Assembly: GCA_018057825.1 (NCBI GenBank)
Contig: JAGPCY010000043.1
Coordinates: 1 to 64,000, forward strand
Direction: 5' to 3'
Origin: Kofleriaceae bacterium
Lineage (GTDB): Bacteria; Myxococcota_A; Polyangia; Haliangiales; Haliangiaceae
DNA length: 64,000 nt
Shown: positions 54,471 to 64,000 of the stretch, piece after piece
Layout: each line of letters starts with the position of its first letter
Position numbering within the stretch: the first letter of the stretch is position 1
The notes under the pieces: model-generated
The model's input: only the letters and a program-made list of their open reading frames with translations
Database searches by the model: none
What the model was told of the DNA's origin: nothing
Translations under genes and position numbers: made by a program

Positions 54471-56180
54471 ATGACCGGACGCGGCACGGGCGACGACGCC
54501 CCCGGGGATAGCGGCGCGCGCGCGTCGTCAGGCGCCCGCGCGGTCGTCCGCAGCGAACCCGGCGTCGCGTCGGGCGACTCGGCGGTGATCGCCGCCGCCG
54601 ACACCGCGATGGCGATGACCACGCCGGCGCCGGGCGAGTACACCGAGCCCGAGGCCGAGCCGCCGTCGGGGGTGCGCCGCCATCAGGCCGAGGAAGATCT
54701 GATCGGCACGACCCTGTCGGGCCGCTACATGGTGACCCGCAAGATCGGCCAGGGCGGCATGGGCGCGGTCTACGAGGCGACCCACACGCTCATCGGCAAG
54801 CGGGTCGCGGTCAAGGTCCTGCTCGACAAGTACGCGCGCAAGGAGCAGGTGGTCGCGCGCCTCGAGCAAGAGGCCCGGCTGGCGTCGGCGATCGGCCACG
54901 AGCACATCATCGACATCACCGACTTCGGCCAGACCGACGACGGCCGGACCTTCGTCGTGATGGAGTTCCTCGAGGGTGAGTCGCTGGCCGAGCTGCTCAA
55001 CCGCGAGGGCCCGCTGCCCGAGACCCGGATCGCCGACATCGCCCGGCAGATCGCCTCGGCGCTCGGCGCCGCCCACGCCAAGGGCATCGTCCACCGCGAC
55101 GTCAAACCCGACAACGTCTTCTTGCTCCGCCGCAAGGACAAGGACTTCGTCAAGGTCGTCGACTTCGGCATCTCGAAGGCGCTGCGGCAGTCCGACGCCG
55201 GCGAGGCCGACTCGCCGCGCCTGACCCAGACCGGCATGGTCCTGGGCACGCCGCTCTACATGTCGCCGGAGCAGGCGCGCGGCGACGACGCCCTCGACGC
55301 CCGCATCGACGTCTACGCCCTGGGCGTGATCATGTACGAGCTGGCGACCGGGCGGGTGCCGTTCACCGGCACCAACTACCTGGCGATCATCTCGCAGGTC
55401 CTGAACGACGAGCCGCGGCCGCCGCGCGAGGTCCGGCCCGAGCTGAGCGAGGAGTTCGTCAACATCATCCTGAAGGCGCTGGCCAAGGATCCCGCCGAGC
55501 GCTACCAGACCACCGACGAGCTGGTCGCCGATCTGTCGACGGTGATCGACGATCCGACCCACTCGACGCAGCGCGCCCGCATCACCGGGCCGCGGCGCCC
55601 GCTGACGCGCCGGTCGTCGCTGCGCGTGGTGGCGTGGGTGGCCGCCCTGGCGGCGATCGTCGCGGCGGTCGTGGTGGTCGTGACCCAGACCATGGGTGGT
55701 GATCGCCGGCGCGCCGCCGCCCCGGTGGTGATCGATGCCGGGCCGCCGCCGCCGCCCCCGATCGACGCGCCGCCGCCGCCGCCGCCGCCCCAGGTCGAGA
55801 TCGTCACCGTGCGGATCGAGACCAACATGCCGGGCGCCATGGTCAGCGAGGGTGGTCGCGACTTCTGCACCGCGCCGTGCAACATCGAGCTGCCGCTGTC
55901 GAACGAAGAGGTCGAGCTGGTGCTGTCGCTGCCCGGCCACGAGGGGCTGTGCAAGGTGCGGTCGGCCACCGATCGTGTCGAGCGCACGCCCAAGGTCATG
56001 TGCAAGCTGAGCAAGCTCAAGCAGGGCCAGACCGGGCGCCGTCCGCCGCGGCCCGGGCCCGGCTCGGGCAAGGTCGGCGCGGGTTCGGGCTCGGGTTCCG
56101 GCAAGGTCGGCGCCGGCTCGGGCTCCGGCATCGACGACACCGCCGGCGGCGAGCTGGGCGGCAACCCGCTCAACAAGTGA
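54471..56180 (+). CDS. Transmembrane serine/threonine protein kinase with PEGA-like tail
   Basis: Eukaryotic-like kinase of 569 aa. Gly-rich loop GQGGMGAV (93-100), K115, catalytic HRDVKPDN (208-215), DFG 231-233, APE-equivalent SPEQARG, so kinase-competent. A single transmembrane helix at about 384-405 is followed by an outer segment with a PEGA-like beta domain (VTVRIETNMPGAMVSEGG... CTAPCNIELPLSNEEVELVLSLPGHEG). Proline- and Gly/Ser-rich linkers flank it. The ATG at 54471 is chosen over a TTG at 54429. The next gene starts in the stop codon (TGATG). Confidence 0.93.
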   Translation: MTGRGTGDDAPGDSGARASSGARAVVRSEPGVASGDSAVIAAADTAMAMTTPAPGEYTEPEAEPPSGVRRHQAEEDLIGTTLSGRYMVTRKIGQGGMGAVYEATHTLIGKRVAVKVLLDKYARKEQVVARLEQEARLASAIGHEHIIDITDFGQTDDGRTFVVMEFLEGESLAELLNREGPLPETRIADIARQIASALGAAHAKGIVHRDVKPDNVFLLRRKDKDFVKVVDFGISKALRQSDAGEADSPRLTQTGMVLGTPLYMSPEQARGDDALDARIDVYALGVIMYELATGRVPFTGTNYLAIISQVLNDEPRPPREVRPELSEEFVNIILKALAKDPAERYQTTDELVADLSTVIDDPTHSTQRARITGPRRPLTRRSSLRVVAWVAALAAIVAAVVVVVTQTMGGDRRRAAAPVVIDAGPPPPPPIDAPPPPPPPQVEIVTVRIETNMPGAMVSEGGRDFCTAPCNIELPLSNEEVELVLSLPGHEGLCKVRSATDRVERTPKVMCKLSKLKQGQTGRRPPRPGPGSGKVGAGSGSGSGKVGAGSGSGIDDTAGGELGGNPLNK

Positions 56181-57817
56181 TGCGGCGAGCCCAGGTGCTC
56201 TGGCTGTGCGCCGCGGCGATCATCGCCGCGCCGGCGCCGGCCGCGGCCGATGACGACGGCTTCCTCGGCGCGCGTCGGCTGGCCCTGGCCATCGACGACT
56301 GCCCGCCGCGCCCGACCGTGGCCGACGCGGCGCGGGCCGAGCGGTTCACCGAGCACTACAACCGCGGCGTCGTCTTGTACGTGCAGGGCGACTACGACGG
56401 CGCGATCGTCGAGCTGGTCGCGGCCCACTGCCTGATCGCCAAGCCGTCCTTGCTGAAGGACATCGCTCAGGCCTACGAGCGCTCGGTCCGCTACGAGCAC
56501 GCGATCGCCTACCTCGAGCGGTTCGTGGTCGACACCGACGACGCGGTCGAGCAGCGCAACGCCGGCTCGCGGCTGCAGGTGCTGGCCGGCCTGCGCTCGC
56601 AGATCCGGGTCGCGACCGAGCCGCCCGAGGCCGCGGTCACGGTGCGCAACGCCGAGGGCGTGCGCGGCACCGCCACCGCCAACACCGAGGACGTGATCGA
56701 GCTGCCGGCCGGGCGCTACACGATGACCGTCGAGCGCCCCAACTTCGAGCCGATCGAGGTCGAGCTCGAGGTCGGGGTCGGCCGGCCGTACAGCTACTCG
56801 TACCGCCTGACGCCGCGGCGCGGTCGCCTGCGGATCCAGACCGTGCCGGGCGACGCCCGGATCCTGGTCGACGATCGCGTGGTCGGCCTCGGCAGCTTCG
56901 ACGGCGAGGTCGATCTGGGCCCGCACAAGATCGAGGTCGATCAGCGCGGCTGGTTGCCGGTCAGCCAGACCATCGAGGTCCAGGCCCAGGGCGTGGCCGA
57001 GGCGTCGATCCAGCTCGATCGGCCACCGTCGACCGCGCGCTGGCTGGCGGTCACCGGCGCCGCGGCGCTCGGCGGCTACGTCGTGACCTCGGCCGGCCTG
57101 GTCGCCGAATCCGACGACGGCACCCTGGGCGGTGGCGCGGTCGCCGGCATCGTCGGCGGAGCGCTGGCCGGCTACCTGTTCATCCCGTCCGACATCCGCC
57201 AGGGCACCGCGTCCTTGCTCATGACCGCGACCACCGCGGGCCTGCTCGACGGGCTGCAGCTCGGGGCCGCGCTGTCCGAGGACGAGCGGGTGGTGTCGTC
57301 GATCGCCCTGGGCGGCGCGGCGGTGGGCGCCGGGACCGCGGCCTGGGTCCTGGGCGCCTACGACGTCAGCGATGGCGACGCCGCGCTGGTCAACACCGGC
57401 CTCCTGTGGGGCTCGGTCAGCGGCGTGCTGTTCACCCAGGTCTTCAGCGGCGGCGATCGCACCGAGCTGGCGCTGACCGCGGCCGGCACCAACCTCGGGC
57501 TCCTGACCGGCGCGGTGATGGCGCGTCGCTACGACCTCAGCCGGCGCCGCGTGATCTACATCGACCTGGCGGGCGCGGCCGGCCTGGTCGCCGGGCTGGC
57601 GGTGCAAAACGGCCTGCAGTCGAGCGGCGAGGGCGCCAACTCCGACGAGAGCCGCTCGCACTTCACCCTGGCCGGCATGGCGATCGGCCTGGGCCTGGGC
57701 GTGTTCCTGACCCGCGACTACGACGCCCCCAAGCTGCGGGTCCGACCCCAGGTCGCGCCGCTGACCGACCCGGCCGGTGGTCGTGGCCTGATGGTCGGCG
57801 TCGCCGGCGCGCTATAA
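56180..57817 (+). CDS. Exported PEGA-domain protein with TPR-like N-terminus
   Basis: A 545-aa protein: Sec signal (cut near PAAADD), TPR-like helices (YNRGVVLYVQGDYDGAIVELVAAH, SLLKDIAQAYERSVRYEHAIAYLERF), then PEGA-like beta modules (RVATEPPEAAVTVRNAEG, RIQTVPGDARILVDDRVVGLGSF), and a C-terminal region of repeated Gly/Ala-rich hydrophobic helices (TGAAALGGYVVTSAGL...). Starts within the stop codon of the kinase gene, so co-translated with it. The hydrophobic region may be membrane-embedded. It may be a kinase target or scaffold (inference). Confidence 0.78.
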   Translation: MRRAQVLWLCAAAIIAAPAPAAADDDGFLGARRLALAIDDCPPRPTVADAARAERFTEHYNRGVVLYVQGDYDGAIVELVAAHCLIAKPSLLKDIAQAYERSVRYEHAIAYLERFVVDTDDAVEQRNAGSRLQVLAGLRSQIRVATEPPEAAVTVRNAEGVRGTATANTEDVIELPAGRYTMTVERPNFEPIEVELEVGVGRPYSYSYRLTPRRGRLRIQTVPGDARILVDDRVVGLGSFDGEVDLGPHKIEVDQRGWLPVSQTIEVQAQGVAEASIQLDRPPSTARWLAVTGAAALGGYVVTSAGLVAESDDGTLGGGAVAGIVGGALAGYLFIPSDIRQGTASLLMTATTAGLLDGLQLGAALSEDERVVSSIALGGAAVGAGTAAWVLGAYDVSDGDAALVNTGLLWGSVSGVLFTQVFSGGDRTELALTAAGTNLGLLTGAVMARRYDLSRRRVIYIDLAGAAGLVAGLAVQNGLQSSGEGANSDESRSHFTLAGMAIGLGLGVFLTRDYDAPKLRVRPQVAPLTDPAGGRGLMVGVAGAL

Positions 57818-57823
57818 GCGGGC

Positions 57824-59818
57824 ATGGCCACCGTCCATCGCAGCGCCTGTCCCCTCGACTGCCCGGACCTGTGCAGCCTCGAGGTCGAGGTCGAGGCCGG
57901 CCGGGTGACCCGGATCGACGGCGATCGGCGCAACCCGATCACCGACGGCTTCATCTGCGGCAAGGTGCGGCGGCTCGGCGAGCACCTGTACGGACCCCAT
58001 CGGGTGTTGACGCCGCTGCGCCGGATCGGCGCCAAGGGGCAGGGCGAGTTCGCGCCGATCACCTGGGATGAGGCGCTCGACGAGATCGCCGGCCGGCTGG
58101 CCGCGATCAAGGCCAGCCACGGCGGCGAGGCCATCCTGCCGGTCCACTACGGCGGCTCGAACGGCTGGCTCACCGAGGGCGGCGCCGCGACCCGGCTGTT
58201 CCGACGGCTGGGCGCGTCGCGCTGCGAGCGCACGCTGTGCGCGGCGCCGTCGACCGCGGCGGTGCGCGGGCTGTACGGCACGGTGCCCGGCGTCGCCCTC
58301 GAGGACTACCCGCACGCGCGGCTGATCGTGGTGTGGGGCGCCAACCCGTCGGCCAGCGGCATCCACCTGGTGCCGATCATCGAGCGGGCGATGGCGGCCG
58401 GCGCGCGGTTGATCGTCGTCGATCCGCGCGCGACCCCGCTGGCCCGGCGCGCCGACCTCCACCTGGCGGTGCGCCCCGGCACCGATCTGCCGGTGGCCCT
58501 GGCGCTCATCCGCGAGCTGTTCGCGCGCGGTCACGCCGATCGCGGCTTCCTGGCCGCCCACGCCCGCGGGCTCGAGGCCCTGACCGCGGCGGCCGCGCCG
58601 TGGACCCTCGAGCGGGCCGCGGCCGAGAGCGGCTGCGCGGTCGACGACCTGGCGCGCTTCGTCGCGCTGTACGCCGCGGCCTCACCGGCGGTGATCCGGG
58701 TCGGCTGGGGCGTCGAGCGCAACCGCAACGGCGGCTCGGCGATCGCTGCGATCCTCGCGCTGCCGGCGATCGCCGGGAAGTTCGGCGTGCGCGGCGGTGG
58801 CTACACGATGTCGAACGGCGACGTCGGCTGGGGCGTCGGCCCCGAGGCCGGCATCGCCGAGCCCGAGCCGCCGACCCGCGCGATCAACCTGACCCGCCTG
58901 GGCGACGCCCTGGCCCACGCCGACCCGGCGATCCGCGCGGTAGTCATCTACAACTGCAACCCGGCGCAGACCGTCCCCGACCAGCGCGCGGTCGAGCGTG
59001 GCCTGGCGCGCGACGATCTGTTCACGGTCGTCCACGAGCAGGTCCTGACCGACACCTGCCGGTTCGCCGACGTGGTCCTGCCGGCGACCGCGTTCCTCGA
59101 GCACCGCGAGGTCCGGCGCGGCTACGGCGTGATGCGCTTGTTCGACTCGCCGGCGGTGGTTGCCCCGCCGGGCGAGGCGCGCAGCAACCATCAGGTGTTC
59201 GCGGCGCTGTCGGCCCGCCTCGGGCTCGATCGCCCGGGGGATCCGCTGACCGAGGACGCGGTGGTCGAGGCGATCTTCGCTGCCGATCGCCGCGCGCTGC
59301 GCGGGCAGCTCGCGGCCGACGGCGTGGCGGCGCCGACCCCGACGGCGCCGATCTTGTTCGTCGACCTGTTCCCGGCCACCGCCGACGGCAAGATCGATCT
59401 GGCGCCGGCCGCCCTCGAGGCCCAGGCCCCGGCCGGGCTCTACGGCTACCAGCCCGATCCAGCGACCGCGGCCTATCCGCTGGCGCTGATCTCCCCGGCG
59501 ATCGCGTCGCAGATCAGCTCCACCTTCGGCCAGCTCCGGACGGCGCCGGCGGCGGTCGAGCTGCATCCCGACGACGCCGCGGCCCGCGGCATCACCGCCG
59601 GGGCGACGGTGCGGGTGTGGAACGACCTGGGCGAGGTCGTGTGCCTGGCCGCGATCTCGCGCCACCTGCGCCCCGGCGTCGCGCTCCTGCCCAAGGGGAC
59701 CTGGCGGTTCCATACTGGCAATGGCGCCGCCGCGACGGCGCTGGTGCCCCAGACCCTCACCGACCTGGGCGGCGGGCCCTGCTACAACGACGCCCGGGTC
59801 GAGATCGCCCTGGCGTAG
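57824..59818 (+). CDS. Molybdopterin-dependent oxidoreductase
   Basis: Prokaryotic molybdopterin oxidoreductase (DMSO-reductase family) of 664 aa. A 4Fe-4S site at the start: C9-x3-C13-x3-C17 and C45 (FICGK). Then the Mo-bis-MGD domain (WGANPSASGIHLVPII, VVIYNCNPAQT, DVVLPATAFLEHREV) and the C-terminal molydopterin-dinucleotide-binding barrel (DDAAARGITAGATVRVWNDLGEV, LLPKGTWR). No twin-arginine signal, so cytoplasmic. Substrate unknown. Begins 6 bp after the PEGA gene. Confidence 0.92.
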   Translation: MATVHRSACPLDCPDLCSLEVEVEAGRVTRIDGDRRNPITDGFICGKVRRLGEHLYGPHRVLTPLRRIGAKGQGEFAPITWDEALDEIAGRLAAIKASHGGEAILPVHYGGSNGWLTEGGAATRLFRRLGASRCERTLCAAPSTAAVRGLYGTVPGVALEDYPHARLIVVWGANPSASGIHLVPIIERAMAAGARLIVVDPRATPLARRADLHLAVRPGTDLPVALALIRELFARGHADRGFLAAHARGLEALTAAAAPWTLERAAAESGCAVDDLARFVALYAAASPAVIRVGWGVERNRNGGSAIAAILALPAIAGKFGVRGGGYTMSNGDVGWGVGPEAGIAEPEPPTRAINLTRLGDALAHADPAIRAVVIYNCNPAQTVPDQRAVERGLARDDLFTVVHEQVLTDTCRFADVVLPATAFLEHREVRRGYGVMRLFDSPAVVAPPGEARSNHQVFAALSARLGLDRPGDPLTEDAVVEAIFAADRRALRGQLAADGVAAPTPTAPILFVDLFPATADGKIDLAPAALEAQAPAGLYGYQPDPATAAYPLALISPAIASQISSTFGQLRTAPAAVELHPDDAAARGITAGATVRVWNDLGEVVCLAAISRHLRPGVALLPKGTWRFHTGNGAAATALVPQTLTDLGGGPCYNDARVEIALA

Positions 59819-59910
59819 GAGCGCGCCGGCACGACCGTGCGACGGCGCGGCGTCCGGTCGCACCGCGCGTGGCGCCGGACCGGCGCGGACCTGCTACGGT
59901 CGCGGCGCTC

Positions 59911-60753
59911 ATGGCCGCTCGCTCGGGTCGACTCGTCGTCGCAATCGCGCTCGCGCTGGCCTTCGGGCTGGGCGGGCTGGGCTCGTGGTGGCTGGTGCGT
60001 TCGCGGCCGACGCCGGGCGCCTTCGTCGACGCGATCGCCACGCCCGACGGCGGCGCGGTGCTCCTGCGGCGCGAGCGCGGCGACCGCTACTTCCTCGAGG
60101 TCCACGGCCCCGACCGCCTGCGCTGGCGGGCCCTGGTGCCGCGCTACGCCGGCGCGGTCGGCACGCCAGCGATCGCGGCCACGACCTCGGTGGTCACGGT
60201 GCGCATCGTGCGCGACGGCCGACCGCAGCTCTTCGCCTTCGATACTGCGCGTGGCTCCAAGCTGGCGTCCTTCGAGCTCCTCGAGGACGCGGTGTCGGAT
60301 CGCGCCGGCTACACCGCGGCCGGACGGTCGACGACCTTCGCCGGCGGCTGGTCGGCCGAGGTCCTGGCCCGGCCCGACGGCACCGCGCGCCTGATCGCGG
60401 TCGAGCTCGACGCCCAGCGCCTGGCGTGGAAGGTCGAGGTCGCGGCCTGGCCCGACGCGGTCTGGCTGGCCGACGGCCAGCTCGTCGCGCGCACCGGCGC
60501 GACGTTGGCGGCCTGGACCTTGGCCGATGGCGCGCCGACGTCGCCGATGTCGACCACCCCGCCGTCGACCGCGCCCGGCCTGGTGATCGCCGACCGGGTC
60601 GTGACCTGGGGCGGGGCTCGCTACGCCGCGCCGGCCGACGCGGTCGCGCCGCAGCCCTATCACGCGGCCGGCGATCGGGTGTGGATCGTCGAGCCGTCGC
60701 GGGTCACGGCGCTCGATCGTCAGCTCGCGGTCGTGCGCACGATCGCGCGGTGA
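59911..60753 (+). CDS. Membrane-anchored PQQ-like beta-propeller protein
   Basis: A 280-aa protein with an N-terminal membrane anchor (VVAIALALAFGLGGLGSWWLV) and a body of repeated beta strands ending in W and A-W motifs (FLEVHGPDRLRWRALVP, SKLASFELLEDAV, RLAWKVEVAAWPDAVWLADG, ATLAAWTLADG, DRVWIVEPSRVTALD). The pattern fits a PQQ-type propeller. Not known to bind anything specific. Follows the molybdopterin gene by 92 bp. Confidence 0.7.
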   Translation: MAARSGRLVVAIALALAFGLGGLGSWWLVRSRPTPGAFVDAIATPDGGAVLLRRERGDRYFLEVHGPDRLRWRALVPRYAGAVGTPAIAATTSVVTVRIVRDGRPQLFAFDTARGSKLASFELLEDAVSDRAGYTAAGRSTTFAGGWSAEVLARPDGTARLIAVELDAQRLAWKVEVAAWPDAVWLADGQLVARTGATLAAWTLADGAPTSPMSTTPPSTAPGLVIADRVVTWGGARYAAPADAVAPQPYHAAGDRVWIVEPSRVTALDRQLAVVRTIAR

Positions 60754-60821
60754 GCGTCCCGCGGCGCCGCGCGGCTACGCCGGTGTCGGCGCTTTGCGTC
60801 CCGCACCGGTCTGCGGTAGTC

Positions 60822-61244
60822 ATGGCCGCGATGCCGCACCGCCGCCACGCCATCGCGGTCGTCGCCGCGCCGGCCGATATCGACGAGCTCGGCCACGTCG
60901 GCAACCAGGTCTACCTGCGCTGGGTGCTGGAGATCGCGGTCGCTCACTCGACCGCGCTGGGCTGGGACGGCGCGGCCTACCAGCGGCTCGGCGCCGGCTG
61001 GGTCGTGCGCCGCCACGAGCTCGACTACCTGGCCCAGGTCCGGCTCGGCGACGCGGTCGAGCTGACCACCTGGGTCGAAGACATGAAGGGCGTGTCGTGC
61101 GTGCGCAAGACCGAGCTGACGCGCGGCGACGGCGTCGTGGCCGCGCGGGCCGCCACGACCTGGGCCTTCATCGACTTCGCCACCGGGCGGCCGCGCAAGA
61201 TCCCCGACGAGATCCGCGCGCTGTTCGCGCCGACCCCGGCGTGA
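60822..61244 (+). CDS. Acyl-CoA thioesterase (4HBT hotdog)
   Basis: A 140-aa single-hotdog thioesterase. The 4HBT signature ADIDELGHVGNQVYLRWVLEIA with catalytic Asp, then AGWVVRRHELDYLAQVRLGDAVELTTWVEDMKGVS and RAATTWAFIDFATGRPRKIP. Similar to acyl-ACP/4-hydroxybenzoyl-CoA thioesterases. ATGs at 60822 and 60831 are both possible. Substrate unknown. Confidence 0.9.
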   Translation: MAAMPHRRHAIAVVAAPADIDELGHVGNQVYLRWVLEIAVAHSTALGWDGAAYQRLGAGWVVRRHELDYLAQVRLGDAVELTTWVEDMKGVSCVRKTELTRGDGVVAARAATTWAFIDFATGRPRKIPDEIRALFAPTPA

Positions 61245-61254
61245 TCGCGGCGCG

Positions 61255-62004
61255 TCACGCCGCCGGCGTGCGCAGGAGCAGCAGGTACTCGACGTTGCCG
61301 GCCGGCCCGGTGATCGGCGACTCCACCGCGTCGCCGACGGTGAAGCCGTGGGCCCGGCCCCAGGTCGCGACCTTGGCGATCGCGTCAGCCCGCGCGTCCG
61401 GATCCCGGACGACGCCGCCCTTGCCGATGCGCTCGCGCCCGACCTCGAACTGCGGCTTGACCAGGGCCACGATCGGCTTGCCGCCGGGGGGCCCGAGCAA
61501 GGTCGCGACGTGGGGCAGGACCAGGGTCAGCGAGATGAACGAGGTGTCGATCACCGCGAGGTCGGCGGGTTGTCCGAGACGCTCGGGCGTCAGCTCGCGG
61601 ATGTTCTGGCGGTCGAGCACCACCACCCGCGGATCCTGACGCAGCGCCCAGGCGAGCTGGCCGTAGCCGACGTCGATCGCGAACACCTTGGCGGCGCCGC
61701 GGCGCAAGAGCACGTCGGTGAAGCCGCCGGTCGAGGCGCCGACGTCGAGGGCCACCGCCCCGGTCGGATCGATCGCGAAGGCGTCGAGGCCCTTCACCAG
61801 CTTGAGCGCGCCGCGCGACACGTAAGGGTGATCGGCCTCGCGGAGCGCGATCGCGGCGTCGACCGCGATCCGATCGCCGGCCTTGGTCGCGATCGCGCCG
61901 TCGACCTCGACCTTGCCGGCCAGGATGATGGCCTGGGCCCGAGCTCGCGACGGCGCCAGCCCGCGGGCCACCACCAGGTTGTCGAGTCGATCCTTGGCGG
62001 CCAC
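61255..62004 (-). CDS. tlyA: TlyA-family rRNA methyltransferase / hemolysin
   Basis: A 249-aa protein: N-terminal S4 RNA-binding domain (LDNLVVARGLAPSRARAQAIILAGKVEVDG) and FtsJ-type methyltransferase with SAM motif LDVGASTGGFTDVLLRRGA, then LVKPQFEVGRERIGKGGVV. TlyA 2'-O-methylates rRNA cytidines. GTG at 62004. Third gene of argH-lysA-tlyA with a 9-bp gap. Confidence 0.94.
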   Translation of the reverse strand: MAAKDRLDNLVVARGLAPSRARAQAIILAGKVEVDGAIATKAGDRIAVDAAIALREADHPYVSRGALKLVKGLDAFAIDPTGAVALDVGASTGGFTDVLLRRGAAKVFAIDVGYGQLAWALRQDPRVVVLDRQNIRELTPERLGQPADLAVIDTSFISLTLVLPHVATLLGPPGGKPIVALVKPQFEVGRERIGKGGVVRDPDARADAIAKVATWGRAHGFTVGDAVESPITGPAGNVEYLLLLRTPAA

Positions 62005-62013
62005 GCGCCCGGC

Positions 62014-63291
62014 CTACGGGTAGGTCCGCTCGCCGGCGACCAGGTGGGCCAGGGTCTCGCGCTCGCGGATCACCCGCCAGCGCGCGCCGTCGACCATGAC
62101 CTCGGCGGCCCGCGGCCGGGTGTTGTAGTTCGACGACATCGTGAAGCCGTAGGCGCCAGCGGCGCCGATCGCCAGCAGATCGCCCTGCGGCATCGCCGGC
62201 ATCGCGCGGTCGCGGGCCAGGAAGTCGCCGGTCTCGCAGATCGGGCCGACCACGTCGGTCGTGAGCGTCGCGGCGTCGGCCCGGCGCAGCACCGGCAGCA
62301 TCGGGTGGTAGCTGCCGTAGAACGACGGGCGGATCAGATCGTTGATCGCGGCGTCGACCACCGTGAAGTGCTTGGCCTCGCCGGCCTTGCGGTACAAGAC
62401 CCGGGTCACGAGCGCGCCGGCCGGCCCGACGATCGAGCGCCCCGGCTCGATGATCAGGCGGATCTTGGCGCGGCTGGTCAGCGGCGCCAGCGCGGCCTTG
62501 ACCGCGACCCCGTACTCGGCGTGGCTGGGCGGCGCGGCGTCGCCGTCCTTGCCGTAGTCGATCCCCAGCCCACCGCCGATGTCGATCAGCGACAGCTCGA
62601 TGCCGTCGGCGGCGATGCCGTCGATCAGCGCGCGCAGCCGCTCGATCGCGTGGGCGAACGGCGCGGTCTTGGTGAGCTGGCTGCCGATGTGGCAGTCGAT
62701 GCCGCGCACCGCCAGGTTGGGCAGGCCGGCGGCACGGCGGAACACCTCGCGGGCCGCGCTGGCGTCGATGCCGAACTTGTTTTGTTTGAGGCCGGTCGAG
62801 ATGTACGGGTGGGTCTGGGGATCGACGTCGGGGTTGACCCGGATCGACACCGGCGCGATCAGGCCGGCCGAGCGAGCCAGGCGATCGAGCACCACCAGCT
62901 CCTCCACCGACTCGACGTTGAAGGCCAGGATGCCGGCGGTCAGGGCGTCGCGCAGCTCGGCCTCGGTCTTGCCGACGCCCGAGAAGACCACCTTGGCGGG
63001 GTCGCCGCCGGCTCGCTGCCAGCGGTACAGCTCGCCGCCCGACACGATGTCGGCGCCGGCGCCCTCGGCGATCAGCACGCTCAGGATGCCGAGCGACGAG
63101 TTGGCCTTCACGCTGTAGCAGATCAGGTGATCGAGTCCGGCCAGGGCGGCGGCGTAGGCGCGGTAGGCGCCGACGATCGCGGCCTTGCTGTAGACGTAGG
63201 TCGGGGTGCCGACCTCGGCGGCGATCGCGGCCAGGGGCACGTCCTCGCAGTGCAGGCGGTCGTCGACGTAGTGGAACGGGATTCGGGTCAC
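62014..63291 (-). CDS. lysA: Diaminopimelate decarboxylase
   Basis: PLP-dependent enzyme of 425 aa for the last step of lysine biosynthesis. PLP-Lys K62 in [11 protein letters not shown] loop in [12 protein letters not shown], substrate Cys in GPICETGDF, and [15 protein letters not shown] near the end. All catalytic residues are intact. GTG at 63291 overlaps the argH stop (GTGA). Confidence 0.96.
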   Translation of the reverse strand: MTRIPFHYVDDRLHCEDVPLAAIAAEVGTPTYVYSKAAIVGAYRAYAAALAGLDHLICYSVKANSSLGILSVLIAEGAGADIVSGGELYRWQRAGGDPAKVVFSGVGKTEAELRDALTAGILAFNVESVEELVVLDRLARSAGLIAPVSIRVNPDVDPQTHPYISTGLKQNKFGIDASAAREVFRRAAGLPNLAVRGIDCHIGSQLTKTAPFAHAIERLRALIDGIAADGIELSLIDIGGGLGIDYGKDGDAAPPSHAEYGVAVKAALAPLTSRAKIRLIIEPGRSIVGPAGALVTRVLYRKAGEAKHFTVVDAAINDLIRPSFYGSYHPMLPVLRRADAATLTTDVVGPICETGDFLARDRAMPAMPQGDLLAIGAAGAYGFTMSSNYNTRPRAAEVMVDGARWRVIRERETLAHLVAGERTYP

Positions 63292-64000
63292 GCGGAGACT
63301 CCCAGCAGGTGGCGCCAGCGCGCCAGCTCGTGCTCGATGCGGGTACGGGCCGGGCCGCCGACGACGTCGCGGCGATCGACCGCGCGCGCCGGCTCGAGCC
63401 AGGCGTAGACGTCGTCGGCGAAGCGCGGGTCAGCGGCGCGCAGCTCGTCGAGCGACAGCTCGGCCAGCTCGCGGCCGGCGGCGACCGCGGTCCGGACCAG
63501 GCCACCGGCGACGTCGTGGGCGTCGCGGAAGGCCGCGCCCTGGGCCACCAGGTAGTCGGCCAGCTCGGTCGCCACCAGGTAACCGCGATCGACCGCGGCC
63601 GCCAGCGCCGCGCGATCGAGCTCGAGGGAGCCGATCATCCCGGCCGCGACCTCGAGGCACGCGGTGGTGGTCTCGACCGCGTCGTACAGCGGCTCCTGGG
63701 TCTCCTGCAGATCCTTGTTGTAGGCCAGCGGCAGGCCCTTCACCACGGTCATGAGGGTGACCCAGGCGCCGGTGACCCGGCCGACCTTGGCCCGCAGCAG
63801 CTCGGCCAGGTCGGGGTTCTTCTTCTGCGGCATGAGCGAGCTGCCCGAGCACCACGCGTCGGCCAGCCGGGCGAAGCCGAACTCCTGCGACGTCCACAGG
63901 ACCAGCTCCTCGCCGAGCCGCGACAGGTGGACGCTCGCCAGCGCGCAGGCCCCGACCAGCTCGATCGCGAAGTCGCGATCGCCGACGGCGTCGAGGCTGT
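63288..64000 (-). CDS. argH: Argininosuccinate lyase, C-terminal part (cut by window edge)
   Basis: Partial gene: the 5' end is outside the window. The visible 237 codons carry the fumarase-superfamily signature [11 protein letters not shown] and [46 protein letters not shown], typical of argininosuccinate lyase. First of three genes on this strand with lysA and tlyA. Confidence 0.95.
   Translation of the reverse strand, partial: SLDAVGDRDFAIELVGACALASVHLSRLGEELVLWTSQEFGFARLADAWCSGSSLMPQKKNPDLAELLRAKVGRVTGAWVTLMTVVKGLPLAYNKDLQETQEPLYDAVETTTACLEVAAGMIGSLELDRAALAAAVDRGYLVATELADYLVAQGAAFRDAHDVAGGLVRTAVAAGRELAELSLDELRAADPRFADDVYAWLEPARAVDRRDVVGGPARTRIEHELARWRHLLGVSA

Noticed and set aside
61348-63408. 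A 686-residue plus-strand frame
   Set aside because: Antisense to tlyA and lysA, which have complete motif sets.

Overview
The window is very GC-rich, densely coded DNA from what looks like a myxobacterium-type organism (Myxococcota; a Haliangium/Kofleria-like lineage is my best guess). The grounds are many lipoproteins with Asp/Ala/Pro-rich linkers, a Ser/Thr kinase with a PEGA-type tail, a sigma-54 activator, two ECF sigma factors, a non-flagellar chemosensory operon with soluble PAS receptors, and a DUF4157 protein. I see no rRNA, tRNA, transposase, phage or CRISPR. About 68 protein genes are supportable; nearly all other long open frames are shadows caused by GC bias.

Layout. 1-9.2 kb: sigma-54 activator, a propeller lipoprotein, a hydroxyacid-type dehydrogenase, a pepsin-like protease, small lipoproteins, a DUF1801 protein, a zinc-protease lipoprotein and two small exported proteins. 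9.3-16.4 kb: an ECF sigma factor with its coupled membrane partner, small conserved proteins (DUF924, DUF1294, zinc ribbon), a secreted Cys-rich lipoprotein, a divergent pair of apparently related proteins flanking a perfect palindrome, and a DUF2202 lipoprotein. 16.6-28.1 kb: a response regulator facing an eight-gene chemosensory operon (STAS-cheA-cheW-mcp-mcp-cheR-cheD-cheB), most of it joined by 4-nt overlaps. 28.2-36.1 kb: an MFS transporter and a run of lipoproteins plus TesB thioesterase. 36.1-40 kb: a large DUF4157 protein behind a metallophosphoesterase. 40-51.3 kb: lipoproteins (one a zinc protease), two GNAT proteins, MmcQ-like and AraC proteins, a peptidoglycan-binding hydrolase candidate and a CvfB-like S1 protein. 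51.5-54.3 kb: an ECF42-type sigma factor with its YCII/DGPF partner, divergent from AraC-VOC. 54.5-64 kb: Ser/Thr kinase with PEGA protein, a molybdopterin oxidoreductase, a hotdog thioesterase, and argH-lysA-tlyA.

The most unusual non-genic signal is a family of seven hexanucleotide arrays. Six are built of GAG(A/G)C(C/G) units, 14-50 copies each. They lie between genes, mostly between converging genes and often within a few bases of stop codons. The most unusual genic signals are the DUF4157 protein with a possible ADP-ribosyltransferase-like region, a VQRR...DPF leader it shares with a second protein, a set of acidic/Cys-rich small lipoproteins, a signal-less bacterial pepsin homologue, and a receptor carrying four 366-bp PAS repeats.
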